Shown here: piece after piece, positions 1 through 8,101 of the stretch | Layout: each line of letters begins with the position of its first letter | How positions within the stretch are numbered: position 1 is the first letter of the stretch | NCBI GenBank assembly: GCA_016779985.1 | Contig: JADHMP010000012.1 | Span: forward strand, 9,703-73,702 | Reading direction: 5' to 3' | Length of the DNA stretch: 64,000 nt | Source of the DNA: JADHMP01 sp016779985 | GTDB taxonomy: Bacteria; Bacteroidota; Bacteroidia; Flavobacteriales; Flavobacteriaceae | The notes under the pieces: generated by a model | The model's input: the letters and a program-made list of their open reading frames with translations, nothing else | Told to the model about the DNA's origin: nothing | The model's database searches: none | Translations under genes and position numbers: made by a program

Positions 1-1
1 T

Positions 2-1066
2 AGCCACGGTCCCGAACAAATTGTCTTCTTTGTTTTTACTATGGTTTTCACGCTTTATACCAACTTACTAGTAGGATTACTTGGTGGCTTATCAATTGTA
101 TTGGCAACCCATATGTTGTTGGCAAAAGTGCCAATAAGTCAATTTTTTAAGATGATCTATAAATCAGGTTCTCAGCTGAAACAACTGTCTGAAAATCGGT
201 TTGAACTCAAAATTAATGGAATTGCAAATTTTTTAAGTATCCCAATCCTCGACAAATTAATAAAAAAGATCCCTGATGGGGCAGCAGTGAAAATAGACTT
301 GTCAAATACCAAGTTGGTTGGAATTACTTTTATGGACTATATCGTTGATTTCTTAAAAATTCAAAGAAAATTGGGGGGGCAGGTTGTTCTTGAGGGACTT
401 GGCTCGCACGTTTCATATTCAACCTACAATAGAGCATTGAAAATTTCACTGCAAAATTCTGCTTACAAACTTTCTCCTAGACAAACCAGACTGAAAAATC
501 TCGCCCTAGAAAATGAGTATTTTTTTAAACCCGAAACCGATTGGAATACGAACTATCTGAAAGAGTTTCATTTTTTTGAAATTCGACCCATTGAACTTAA
601 ATCAAATTGTCTAAAAGGCTCATTTGATGCATCTGGGGTCTCTTGGGAAATTTCCGATGTAACTTTTAACGAAGGAGAAGCTTTTTCTGCAGAGACGTTT
701 AATATTACTTTAATTGTTCTCAAGTTGAATAAAAAAATTCCAGTATTTACAATGGAAAAAGAAGGCTTGTTTGAAAAAATCTTCGATCGCGTTATGGCGC
801 TAACCGGCTATAAAGATATTGACTTTAAAATGTACCCTGATTTTTCTAAAAAGTTTCTAATAACCGGAAAAAATGAGCCTGAAATACGCTCTTTCTTTTC
901 CAAAGAAATAATCAGCTTTTTTGAAAAAAATCAAATTTACCACATAGAGAGCAACGGAGAAGCCATCATGATATTTGATAAAATCAAATTGGCAAGGACT
1001 GACGAAACTATTTCTTTAATTAACTACAGCAATAAACTAGCAGAACTATTAATTAAAGGCAACTAA
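2..1066 (+). CDS. SulP-family anion transporter, C-terminal part (5' end outside window)
   Basis: The frame is open from the first bases of the window, so this is the 3' end of a longer gene; the ATG at 41 lies inside the protein and is not its start. The first ~45 visible residues form a hydrophobic segment with the LYTNLLVGLLGG pattern that ends the membrane domain of SulP permeases. It is followed by a STAS domain (about residues 65-135 of the visible 354; note the IDLSNTKLVGITFMDYIVDFL stretch) and about 190 further soluble residues. SulP proteins move sulfate, bicarbonate or related anions across the inner membrane; the STAS domain is cytoplasmic and regulatory. The substrate cannot be read from this part. 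The long C-terminal extension after STAS is typical of Bacteroidota members. Confidence 0.8.
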   Translation, partial: SHGPEQIVFFVFTMVFTLYTNLLVGLLGGLSIVLATHMLLAKVPISQFFKMIYKSGSQLKQLSENRFELKINGIANFLSIPILDKLIKKIPDGAAVKIDLSNTKLVGITFMDYIVDFLKIQRKLGGQVVLEGLGSHVSYSTYNRALKISLQNSAYKLSPRQTRLKNLALENEYFFKPETDWNTNYLKEFHFFEIRPIELKSNCLKGSFDASGVSWEISDVTFNEGEAFSAETFNITLIVLKLNKKIPVFTMEKEGLFEKIFDRVMALTGYKDIDFKMYPDFSKKFLITGKNEPEIRSFFSKEIISFFEKNQIYHIESNGEAIMIFDKIKLARTDETISLINYSNKLAELLIKGN

Positions 1067-1116
1067 CCCTTATCTCCATTTCTTATTTTGTAAATTAGAG
1101 ATGTAAATATTTCCTT

Positions 1117-2097
1117 ATGAAAAAGCTTTTAGTATTAACCTTTAGTTGCTATATAATGAATAGTTCCGCTCAGCAAACCGTTGGCTTAGTGGAGTTTCTA
1201 GACCCAAAAATGGAAGTGTTTTTTGATAAAAACGCAAAGATCGAAGTCTTGGCGAAGGGTTTTTCCTGGGCAGAGGGACCTGTTTGGGTTTCCAAATTGA
1301 ATGGGGTCGTTTTTACCGATGTTCCTAATAACAAAGCTTATTTATGGACTGAAAAAGAAGGCTTGTCACTTTTTTTAAGCCCCAGTGGTATGACGAACCA
1401 CGCCCCTCACAGTACTGATGAAGGAGCTAATGGTTTAACGCTTGACAATGAAGGAAACTTAATTCTCTGCCAACACGGTAATCGAGCGGTTTCTAAATTA
1501 AAAAACTGGAGCTTTGATGTACCAGAATACGAAATTCTCGTCGATCATTTTGAAGAAAAGTGGTTGAACAGCCCTAATGACCTCGCAATTAATCAAGCGG
1601 ATGAAATTTTTTTTACAGATCCTCCCTACGGACTAAAAGATCAAGATAAGGATGCAATAAAAGAGTTAGATTTTAATGGTATTTACAAATGGTCAAAGAG
1701 CAAGGGGCTTGTACTGCTAGATAAATCTCTTAGTCGACCTAATGGCATTGCTTTATCTAATGATGAAAAAACGGTTTATATTGGAAATTCAGACTCCAAA
1801 AACAGTATAATTGCTGCCTTTGATTTGGAATCTGGGGAGCTAAAAAATAAAAGGACGTTTTTTGATGGAAGTATTTTAGCTCAAACTCGCCGTGGGCTTT
1901 TTGACGGATTAAAAGTTCATTCGTCTGGTGCGGTCTTTGCAACAGGTCCTGGAGGCGTTCTGGTGCTTGATGCAAATGGCAAGCATCTGGGAACTGTAAT
2001 GCCTGGAAAAAGTACAGCAAACTGTGGCTTTGACGCCGAAGAACACTACCTTTATCTTACGTCCACCGATATACTTGCTAGAATAAAACTTAAATAA
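1117..2097 (+). CDS. SMP-30/gluconolactonase-like secreted protein
   Basis: A 326-residue protein with an N-terminal signal peptide (MKKLLVLTFSCYIMNSSAQ), so it acts in the periplasm or outside. It has the repeats of a six-bladed SMP-30/gluconolactonase/LRE-like beta-propeller. The three metal ligands of the family can be placed at Glu53 (WAEGPVW), Asn209 (RPNGIALS) and Asp263 (FDGLKV), and the SPND and FFTDPPYGL signatures are present. Family members hydrolyse lactones such as gluconolactone using a divalent metal; the true substrate here is unknown. The next gene, another hydrolase, starts one base after its stop, so the two are probably co-transcribed. Confidence 0.85.
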   Translation: MKKLLVLTFSCYIMNSSAQQTVGLVEFLDPKMEVFFDKNAKIEVLAKGFSWAEGPVWVSKLNGVVFTDVPNNKAYLWTEKEGLSLFLSPSGMTNHAPHSTDEGANGLTLDNEGNLILCQHGNRAVSKLKNWSFDVPEYEILVDHFEEKWLNSPNDLAINQADEIFFTDPPYGLKDQDKDAIKELDFNGIYKWSKSKGLVLLDKSLSRPNGIALSNDEKTVYIGNSDSKNSIIAAFDLESGELKNKRTFFDGSILAQTRRGLFDGLKVHSSGAVFATGPGGVLVLDANGKHLGTVMPGKSTANCGFDAEEHYLYLTSTDILARIKLK

Positions 2098-2098
2098 G

Positions 2099-2950
2099 AT
2101 GGAGCTACACCCTATAGAAGCTGGTAATTTCAAGCTGGACGGTGGAGCCATGTTTGGTGTTGTCCCTAAAACACTTTGGGAGCGCACCAACCCTTCTGAT
2201 GCTAAAAATCGAATTGAAATGGCGTCGCGTTGCTTGCTCGTTGAAGAGGGAAAACAACTTATTCTTATCGATACTGGAATGGGCAACAAACAGGGAGATT
2301 CTTTTTTTCGTCATTATGGATTATGGGGCGACTACTCTCTTATTTCATCTCTTGCTCGGGCTGGCTTTCATCCTGACGACATCACTGATGTTTTTTTTAC
2401 CCATTTGCACTTTGACCATTGCGGAGGTGCTATAAATAAAGACGGTTCAGGAACATTGGTTCCTGCTTTTAAAAACGCTCGCTATTGGGTACATCAAAAA
2501 CATTGGGAATGGGCCATTTCACCAAATGCTAGAGAAAAGGCTTCCTTTTTGACTGAAAATCTCAACCCTATCGAAACAACTGGACAGCTAAACTTTATAC
2601 AGGACGAAGAAAGGCACATCAAAGAGACCCCTTTTCCTTTTGAGATACTCCTTATGAATGGCCATACTGAAAAGCAAATGCTGCCGGTCTTTAAGTACAA
2701 AGGGCAAAAAATCGTATACGCCGCCGATCTTATACCAACCGTTGGTCACATTCCTATTCCCTACATTATGGGCTATGATACTAGGCCATTAGAAACTCTT
2801 AAAGAGAAAGATTGGTTTATGAAACTAGCGATGGAAGAAAACTACATGCTGCTTCTAGAACATGACCCTTACAACGAATTGATTTCTTTAAAAGAAACAG
2901 AAAAGGGTGTTCGTTTGGATCAAAGTTTTACATTTGAACACTTTTTTTAA
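2099..2950 (+). CDS. Metallo-beta-lactamase-fold hydrolase
   Basis: A 283-residue protein without a signal peptide, so cytoplasmic. The zinc motif HLHFDHCGG lies at residues 102-110 (His102, His104, Asp106, His107), followed by later ligands in NGHTEKQ, YAADLIP and LLEHDP. The length and the early LIDTGMG strand match the quorum-quenching lactonase-like/MBLAC branch of the metallo-beta-lactamase superfamily. Members cleave thioesters, lactones or phosphodiesters; the substrate cannot be told. The ATG is one base after the gluconolactonase-like gene, and the S8 peptidase gene follows after four bases, so these are one transcription unit. Confidence 0.85.
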   Translation: MELHPIEAGNFKLDGGAMFGVVPKTLWERTNPSDAKNRIEMASRCLLVEEGKQLILIDTGMGNKQGDSFFRHYGLWGDYSLISSLARAGFHPDDITDVFFTHLHFDHCGGAINKDGSGTLVPAFKNARYWVHQKHWEWAISPNAREKASFLTENLNPIETTGQLNFIQDEERHIKETPFPFEILLMNGHTEKQMLPVFKYKGQKIVYAADLIPTVGHIPIPYIMGYDTRPLETLKEKDWFMKLAMEENYMLLLEHDPYNELISLKETEKGVRLDQSFTFEHFF

Positions 2951-2954
2951 GAAG

Positions 2955-4544
2955 ATGAATAAAATTTTAGCAATTAGTCTAGCCTTTTTTCTAGTTGGAT
3001 GCGGATCTATTCGATTTGTTGGTGAGCCATTGGGCGTTAACCCCTCGTTAAAGACCAAAACAGTGCCTCTTACAGAGGATCAAAAAAAACAATGGCATCT
3101 TCTCGATTTGGAGAAAGATTCTATTCCAGGAACAAGTGTTTTAAGAGCTTACAAGCAATTATTACAGAACAAATCTGGAGAGCGAATTATCGTTGCGATT
3201 ATTGATTCAGGCGTTGACACCTCCCACTCTTGTTTAGAAGATGTGGTATGGGTAAACGAAGATGAAATTGAAAATAATGGAATTGACGATGACAAAAACG
3301 GTTTTGTAGATGATCGGCATGGCTGGAATTTCTTAGGTAGCTCGGATAAGGAAAACATGGAATATGTGCGCCTAATGAAGATCACTGACCCCTCCACAGA
3401 AGAGTTCAACGTGTATGCTTCCTTTCTTAACGAAGATAAGAGTAATGTTAGCAGTGAGCTACCTCAAATTAGTGCGCTACTTGAAAGAATCAAGAATGCA
3501 GACAGCGTCTTGTCTACGTCTTTAGGAACGAAGGACTATTCTCTTCAACAAGCGAAAGACATAAGCCCTAAAAGCCCTGCAATTATTGACGCCATTCGGA
3601 TGAAGGAGTTTTTGATAAAAGCAAACATCATGGTTGCTGATGTTGAAGAATATTTAGACTACCTAGAAACGCGCATGAATTTCCATTTTAACATTGACTT
3701 TGAGGGGCGTTTGGTTGTTGGTGACAATCCCAATGACCTAGAAGATAGGCTTTATGGAAACGCCAATGTAGTAGGCCCTTCACTTAAAAGTGCAGAACAC
3801 GGCACTCATGTAGCTGGTATTATTGCTGGGGTATGTGGTCAAAAAAGCGTTTTTCAAGGGGTGGCTCAAAATTTAGAGCTAATGATAATAAGAGCTGTCC
3901 CTGACGGAGATGAGTATGATAAGGATGTGGCCTTAGCCATCAGATATGCCGTGGATAACGGTGCACGTGTGATTAATACCAGTTTTGGAAAGGATTTTTC
4001 ACCCCACCAAGAATGGGTTTTTGATGCACTTCGTTATGCTGAATCTAAAGATGTGTTAGTAGTCAATGCGGCTGGGAATGATAATAAAAACATAGACTTT
4101 GGTGCGTCTCCCTCCTATCCTACTGACCAAATAGAAGGTGTGGAGTTTATCAACAACTTCTTGACGGTAGGCGCCACAGATTCTGTCTATAGCTCAAATC
4201 AAGTTGCCTCTTTTTCAAACTTTGGTGCCTCAGCGGTTGACATTTTTGCACCAGGCTCAAAAATATACTCTACTGTTCCTGGAGAGGACTATAAGTATTT
4301 GAGTGGTACTTCTATGGCTGCTCCAAATGTGGCTGGAATTGCTGCCGTATTGCGCTCTTTTTTTCCTTCATTTTCTGCCGCCACGATAAAAAAAATAATT
4401 CTAGATTCTGGTGTCCCCCTATTCCAAGAAGTCATCCAGCCTGAAAATAAGCTTTTGGTCTCGCCAAATGATCTCTCTAAGACGGGCAAAATGGCCAATC
4501 TTTATAATGCGTTACTCCTTGCCTCCAAAACCAAAAAAAAATGA
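2955..4544 (+). CDS. S8 (subtilisin-like) serine peptidase, secreted lipoprotein
   Basis: The ATG at 2955 was chosen because it gives a clean lipoprotein signal peptide (MNKILAISLAFFLVGCGS, lipobox Cys16); the in-frame ATG at 2907 lies inside the preceding gene. The 529-residue product has the full subtilisin triad: Asp84 in AIIDSGVD, His282 in EHGTHVAGI and Ser453 in SGTSMAAP, with the oxyanion Asn375 in NAAGND. Asp and His are about 200 residues apart, against about 30 in subtilisin, so a large insert sits between them. The protein should act at the cell envelope. It overlaps the M1 peptidase gene by 4 bases (ATGA), a coupled pair of exported peptidases. Confidence 0.92.
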   Translation: MNKILAISLAFFLVGCGSIRFVGEPLGVNPSLKTKTVPLTEDQKKQWHLLDLEKDSIPGTSVLRAYKQLLQNKSGERIIVAIIDSGVDTSHSCLEDVVWVNEDEIENNGIDDDKNGFVDDRHGWNFLGSSDKENMEYVRLMKITDPSTEEFNVYASFLNEDKSNVSSELPQISALLERIKNADSVLSTSLGTKDYSLQQAKDISPKSPAIIDAIRMKEFLIKANIMVADVEEYLDYLETRMNFHFNIDFEGRLVVGDNPNDLEDRLYGNANVVGPSLKSAEHGTHVAGIIAGVCGQKSVFQGVAQNLELMIIRAVPDGDEYDKDVALAIRYAVDNGARVINTSFGKDFSPHQEWVFDALRYAESKDVLVVNAAGNDNKNIDFGASPSYPTDQIEGVEFINNFLTVGATDSVYSSNQVASFSNFGASAVDIFAPGSKIYSTVPGEDYKYLSGTSMAAPNVAGIAAVLRSFFPSFSAATIKKIILDSGVPLFQEVIQPENKLLVSPNDLSKTGKMANLYNALLLASKTKKK

Positions 4545-6394
4545 AAAAACCCTTTATCTCCTTATCGTTCTTAATGACTCTAAATATAGCCGTCTGCCAA
4601 ACCTACTGGCAACAAGAGGTGGACTATAAAATGGTTGTGGACATGGATGTTGAATCTCATCAATATGAGGGTATTCAATCTCTTGTTTATAACAACCATT
4701 CGCCAGACACTTTAAAAAGTGTTTATTTTCATTTGTTTTACAATGCCTTTCAACCCGATAGCGAAATGGCAATACGATTAAAAAATGGAAAAGATCCTAA
4801 CACCCGTTTTCAGGTTAATTTTGACACCTTACAGCCACAAAACCAAGGGTATTTAAAGGTTACTAATCTAAAACAAGATGGTGTCAATTTAGTTCCCAAA
4901 ACAGCAGGAACAATTTTAGAAGTGCCATTGGCCAAACCGCTACTGCCTAATCAGTCTACTGAATTCACACTGGCGTTTTCAGGTCAAGTACCCTCCATGA
5001 TTCGCCGTGCTGGAAAAAACTCAAAAGATGGTGTTGCCTTGTCAATGGCCCAATGGTTTCCTAAAATGGCAGAATATGACTTTGATGGGTGGAATGCTGA
5101 GCCCTATTTAGGAAGAGAGTTCCATGGGGTTTGGGGAAATTTTGATGTGACGATCACAATTGACAAGAACTATACCGTTGCAGCAAGTGGTTACTTACAA
5201 AATAAAGAAGAAGTAGGACACGGATTTGCAGATATTAAAAAAGCAAAAGCAAAGCGAGGAAAGCTGACCTGGCATTTTGTGGCACCAAAGGTTCATGATT
5301 TTACATGGGCTGCAGATCCAGACTATATTCATGATATCTACCCAGGACCCAATGGAGTAGATCTTCATTTTTTTTATAAGGATAATCCTGAAATTATTGA
5401 AAATTGGAAAAAATTACAACCAATAACAGCCTCATTAATGCAGTTTTATAATAATACTATTGGACCATATCCTTACGAGCAGTATAGCGTTGTGCATGGT
5501 GGTGATGGCGGAATGGAGTATGCGATGCTCACTTTAATTACTGGTGGTCGTTCTTATGTGGGTCTTGTTGGGGTCACGGCACACGAGCTTGCCCATTCTT
5601 GGTTTCAACACGTACTAGCTACAAATGAAATGAAACACGAATGGATGGATGAAGGATTTACTTCCTTTATTAGTGCTTATGCTGAGGCAGCTGTATTAGA
5701 GAAACAAGACGATTTTCCTATTGAAAGTTCATATATGCGTTATTTTGCGCTTGCCCGCTCTGGAAATGAACAGCCTCAAATGACAAACGCAAATCGATAT
5801 AGTTATAATTATGCTTATGAAAGAACTGCTTATTCTAAAGGGGCTGTTTTTTTAGCGCAATTAGGATATGTCATAGGCCAAGAAAATTTGTCAAAAACTT
5901 TGCGAGAATATTATAGAGAGTTCAAATTTAAGCACCCCCGCCCTAATGATTTTAGAAGGGTTGCAGAACGTGTTTCTGGCATTCAGTTAAAGTGGTATTT
6001 GACCGACTGGACACAAACAACTAATACTATAGACTATGGTATTCAAAGTGTGGTTGAAACTGATGAAGATCAAACGGAAATTACATTGAGACGTTTACAA
6101 GAGATGCCCATGCCCGTTGATCTTTTAGTGAACCTTAAAAATGGTCAGCAAAAGTTATATTACATCCCCTTAACGATCATGCGAGGGCAGAAAGAAAATC
6201 CGTACAATATGCCCTGGACACAATTGGAAGACTGGTCATGGGCAAACCCCGAATATCGCTTTTTGATTGATCTTCCAAAAGAAGATATTCTTTCTGTTGT
6301 TATTGACCCAACCTTCTTTCTTGCTGATATCAATCGGGAGAACAACTTATATTTGCAAGAAGAAAGAGAAACATCATCAAAAGCCGAAAAATAA
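4541..6394 (+). CDS. M1-family zinc metallopeptidase, secreted
   Basis: A 617-residue protein with a signal peptide of about 19 residues ending near Cys19-Gln20. The gluzincin motif HELAH is at 348-352, with the third zinc ligand Glu371 in EWMDEGF; the exopeptidase motif related to GAMEN appears as GGMEYAM at 324-330. An N-terminal beta-domain precedes the catalytic domain. M1 enzymes remove N-terminal residues from peptides; this one is exported. Its start overlaps the stop of the S8 peptidase gene, and the rnpA frame begins inside or just after its 3' end, an arrangement I associate with flavobacteria. Confidence 0.93.
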   Translation: MKKPFISLSFLMTLNIAVCQTYWQQEVDYKMVVDMDVESHQYEGIQSLVYNNHSPDTLKSVYFHLFYNAFQPDSEMAIRLKNGKDPNTRFQVNFDTLQPQNQGYLKVTNLKQDGVNLVPKTAGTILEVPLAKPLLPNQSTEFTLAFSGQVPSMIRRAGKNSKDGVALSMAQWFPKMAEYDFDGWNAEPYLGREFHGVWGNFDVTITIDKNYTVAASGYLQNKEEVGHGFADIKKAKAKRGKLTWHFVAPKVHDFTWAADPDYIHDIYPGPNGVDLHFFYKDNPEIIENWKKLQPITASLMQFYNNTIGPYPYEQYSVVHGGDGGMEYAMLTLITGGRSYVGLVGVTAHELAHSWFQHVLATNEMKHEWMDEGFTSFISAYAEAAVLEKQDDFPIESSYMRYFALARSGNEQPQMTNANRYSYNYAYERTAYSKGAVFLAQLGYVIGQENLSKTLREYYREFKFKHPRPNDFRRVAERVSGIQLKWYLTDWTQTTNTIDYGIQSVVETDEDQTEITLRRLQEMPMPVDLLVNLKNGQQKLYYIPLTIMRGQKENPYNMPWTQLEDWSWANPEYRFLIDLPKEDILSVVIDPTFFLADINRENNLYLQEERETSSKAEK

Positions 6395-6417
6395 AAGAAA
6401 AGTTTGTTATAGACTCA

Positions 6418-6723
6418 TTGTTTAGCGAGGGGACGCGTGTTCGTGGGGGTCAGTTAACTATAATTTATAAGCGAGGTTTATGTGATTCTTTGATATGGGG
6501 AATTAGTGTGCCAAAAAAAAAGGTGCCTAAAGCAACACGACGAAATAGAATCAAAAGGCAAATGAGAGCGGCTATTGATCATTATCTTATTGATCATCCT
6601 ACTTTATTAGATAGACCAATCGCGATCTTTATTATCTACAATCACGATGATTTTATCGTTTTTGATGACTTGAAAACAATTCTAAATAGGCTTTTTGGTC
6701 ATGTTTTTTATTCGAAAGAATAA
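6418..6723 (+). CDS. rnpA: Ribonuclease P protein component
   Basis: RnpA binds the RNase P RNA and helps mature tRNA 5' ends. The hallmark RNR helix is present (RRNRIKRQMR) in a basic ~100-residue protein. The first usable start codon is TTG at 6418, but the family's N-terminal helix (residues reading KIKEKFVIDSLFSEG) begins upstream of it. The frame stays open back to 6352 and contains no ATG, GTG or TTG before 6418, only ATA/ATC codons (6373, 6376, 6391). The true start is therefore probably a non-standard codon around 6373-6391, overlapping the end of the M1 peptidase gene. The 3' end overlaps the convergent GNAT gene by 16 bases. Confidence 0.85.
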   Translation: MFSEGTRVRGGQLTIIYKRGLCDSLIWGISVPKKKVPKATRRNRIKRQMRAAIDHYLIDHPTLLDRPIAIFIIYNHDDFIVFDDLKTILNRLFGHVFYSKE

Positions 6724-7151
6724 TACATCGCGCAGTGAGGAATATTGTCTTCTAGATAGTCTTCTCCTCTATATTCAAAACCTAAGCTTGAATAAAAAGA
6801 CTCTAGGTGTTTTTGTGCGGATATTTTTATTGGAGAGCCATTAAATTTTTGTTGGCTGAATTTGAGAGCCTTTACCATCACGTTTTTTCCATAGTCTCTA
6901 TTTCTTTCTTTGGCTTCTACAACAACTCTACCTATTGAAACATACCCGTTTTTTGGTGGAATGATTCTTGCGTAAGCGCAAATATTTTCCTCTTTTGTTT
7001 TTCCAATAAGGTGGTATGCGTTCTGGTCTTGGTTATCAATGTCTTGGTAAACACAGTTTTGCTCTACAATAAACACAGCCGCTCTTAGCCTCAGAAGCGC
7101 ATATAAATCCGTTGTTGTGAGCCTATCAAAAGGGGCAATTTTCCACTCCAT
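6708..7151 (-). CDS. GNAT-family N-acetyltransferase, ElaA-like
   Basis: A 147-residue protein starting at the ATG at 7151, where the ElaA-type N-terminus MEWKIAPFDRL begins; an ATG further upstream would run into rpiB. The signature RAAVFIVEQNCVYQDIDNQD near the N-terminus and IGRVVVEAKERNRDYGKNVM (acetyl-CoA binding region) identify the ElaA branch of GNAT acetyltransferases. The acceptor is unknown. It lies 16 bases downstream of rpiB on the same strand, likely one transcript. Confidence 0.85.
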   Translation of the reverse strand: MEWKIAPFDRLTTTDLYALLRLRAAVFIVEQNCVYQDIDNQDQNAYHLIGKTKEENICAYARIIPPKNGYVSIGRVVVEAKERNRDYGKNVMVKALKFSQQKFNGSPIKISAQKHLESFYSSLGFEYRGEDYLEDNIPHCAMYYSFE

Positions 7152-7167
7152 CTTTTTGTAAAAAAAA

Positions 7168-7593
7168 TCAGCAAATTTTATCGATACGTCTCTGGTGTCT
7201 CCCGCCTTCAAAAGGTGTCTTTAAAAATGACTCAACAATGTCGAGGAGATTTTCCTCCGTTATAAATCTAGAAGGTATGCATAGAATATTTGCATTATTG
7301 TGTGCTCTTGCCAAATTGGCTAACTCTTTATTCCAACATAGTGCTGCTCTAACTTCTTTGTATTTATTTGCTGTAATGGCCACGCCGTTTCCACTACCAC
7401 ATAGAAGGATGCCAATTTCTCCGTTTCCTTCAACTATGTCTTTTGCTACAGGATGAACAAAGTCTGGATAATCAACACTTGTTGCCGTGTCTGTTCCATA
7501 ATTTTTTATGTTATGGCCCTCTTTGTTTAAATATTCTACTAGCACGTTTTTACGAATATAACCAGCATGGTCATTTCCTATGCTTATTTTCAT
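7168..7593 (-). CDS. rpiB: Ribose 5-phosphate isomerase B
   Basis: Interconverts ribose 5-phosphate and ribulose 5-phosphate in the pentose phosphate pathway, in the cytoplasm. The 141-residue length is normal for RpiB. The N-terminal GNDHAGY, the LLCGSGNGVAITANK loop and the ALCWNKELANLARAHNNANIL segment are diagnostic of the RpiB/LacAB family. In the second of these, the active-site Cys is in LLCGSG. A TAnnTTTG-type promoter element lies 14 bases upstream of the start. Confidence 0.95.
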   Translation of the reverse strand: MKISIGNDHAGYIRKNVLVEYLNKEGHNIKNYGTDTATSVDYPDFVHPVAKDIVEGNGEIGILLCGSGNGVAITANKYKEVRAALCWNKELANLARAHNNANILCIPSRFITEENLLDIVESFLKTPFEGGRHQRRIDKIC

Positions 7594-7607
7594 AATTCCA
7601 TTTTAAG

Positions 7608-7615
7608 CAAAAGTA
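7608..7615 (-). promoter_or_regulatory. Bacteroidota -7 element (TACTTTTG) upstream of rpiB
   Basis: Reads TACTTTTG on the minus strand, matching the Bacteroidota sigma-70-type -7 consensus TAnnTTTG, and ends 14 bases before the rpiB ATG. No good -33 TTG is visible at the usual distance. Confidence 0.5.
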
Positions 7616-8075
7616 ATAAACACATATGGTTAATTTGTTTATTTGTTAATTGACTTGAAAACTATTTGTTAATAATTAGGTACAATATTTTTTGTTTTGC
7701 TTTTTCTTTCTCTTGATTATAAAAATTTATTGGAAAGTGGTTTCTTTTTTTCCTTATTTATTAGATAATTATGGGTAGTTTTTGTTGCCCTTATAAACAC
7801 AGAATGGATTGATTTTTCAAACAATTTATTCTCTTTTTGAATAGTTAACCAATGTTAATTACTTCTCTAATCTATTTGTTTTTAGAATATTGTAATGTTG
7901 AATTTAGCTCATTAAGTATTAATAATAATTATACGATCTAATAAAAAAAGAAATGTATGCCTTTTTTTACCGCTCTTAACACACAATCATATACATAGGA
8001 TATTAATTAAAAAAAAGTAAAGTATGATTAATTGTAAACTAATGTTGAAAACCTCATTTTAAAAAGCAGATGGTG

Positions 8076-8083
8076 TAACTTTG
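8076..8083 (+). promoter_or_regulatory. -7 element (TAACTTTG) upstream of rnr
   Basis: TAACTTTG fits the Bacteroidota TAnnTTTG -7 consensus and ends 18 bases before the rnr ATG. The nearest upstream TTG (8045) is 28 bases away, longer than the usual spacer, so the -33 part is weak. Confidence 0.55.
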
Positions 8084-8101
8084 TTTCCTATTTAAAGATA
8101 A

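Larger units (their letters stand above)
7594..8101. other. AT-rich divergent intergenic region between rpiB and rnr
   Basis: 508 bases with no credible ORF on either strand. It holds the rpiB promoter at its left end and the rnr promoter at its right end. GTTAAT or GTTAAC occurs five times (7629, 7645, 7668, 7844, 7854), twice as the longer ATTTGTTAAT. No hairpin terminator or RNA gene could be recognised. Confidence 0.6.

Noticed and set aside
41..1066. ATG at 41 as the real start of the first gene
   Set aside because: The frame is open to the window edge, and the residues before the ATG continue the SulP membrane segment.
3964..3969. CACGTG hexamers at 3964, 12060, 13211 and 24947 as further parS sites
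   Set aside because: None has the flanking GTT and AAC arms; they match only the central hexamer.
4541..6723. M1 peptidase-RnpA fusion by -1 frameshift at the A-run 6386-6394
   Set aside because: The sequence is not a classic slippery heptamer and no stimulatory structure is evident. A non-standard start is simpler, so this was kept only as an alternative explanation.
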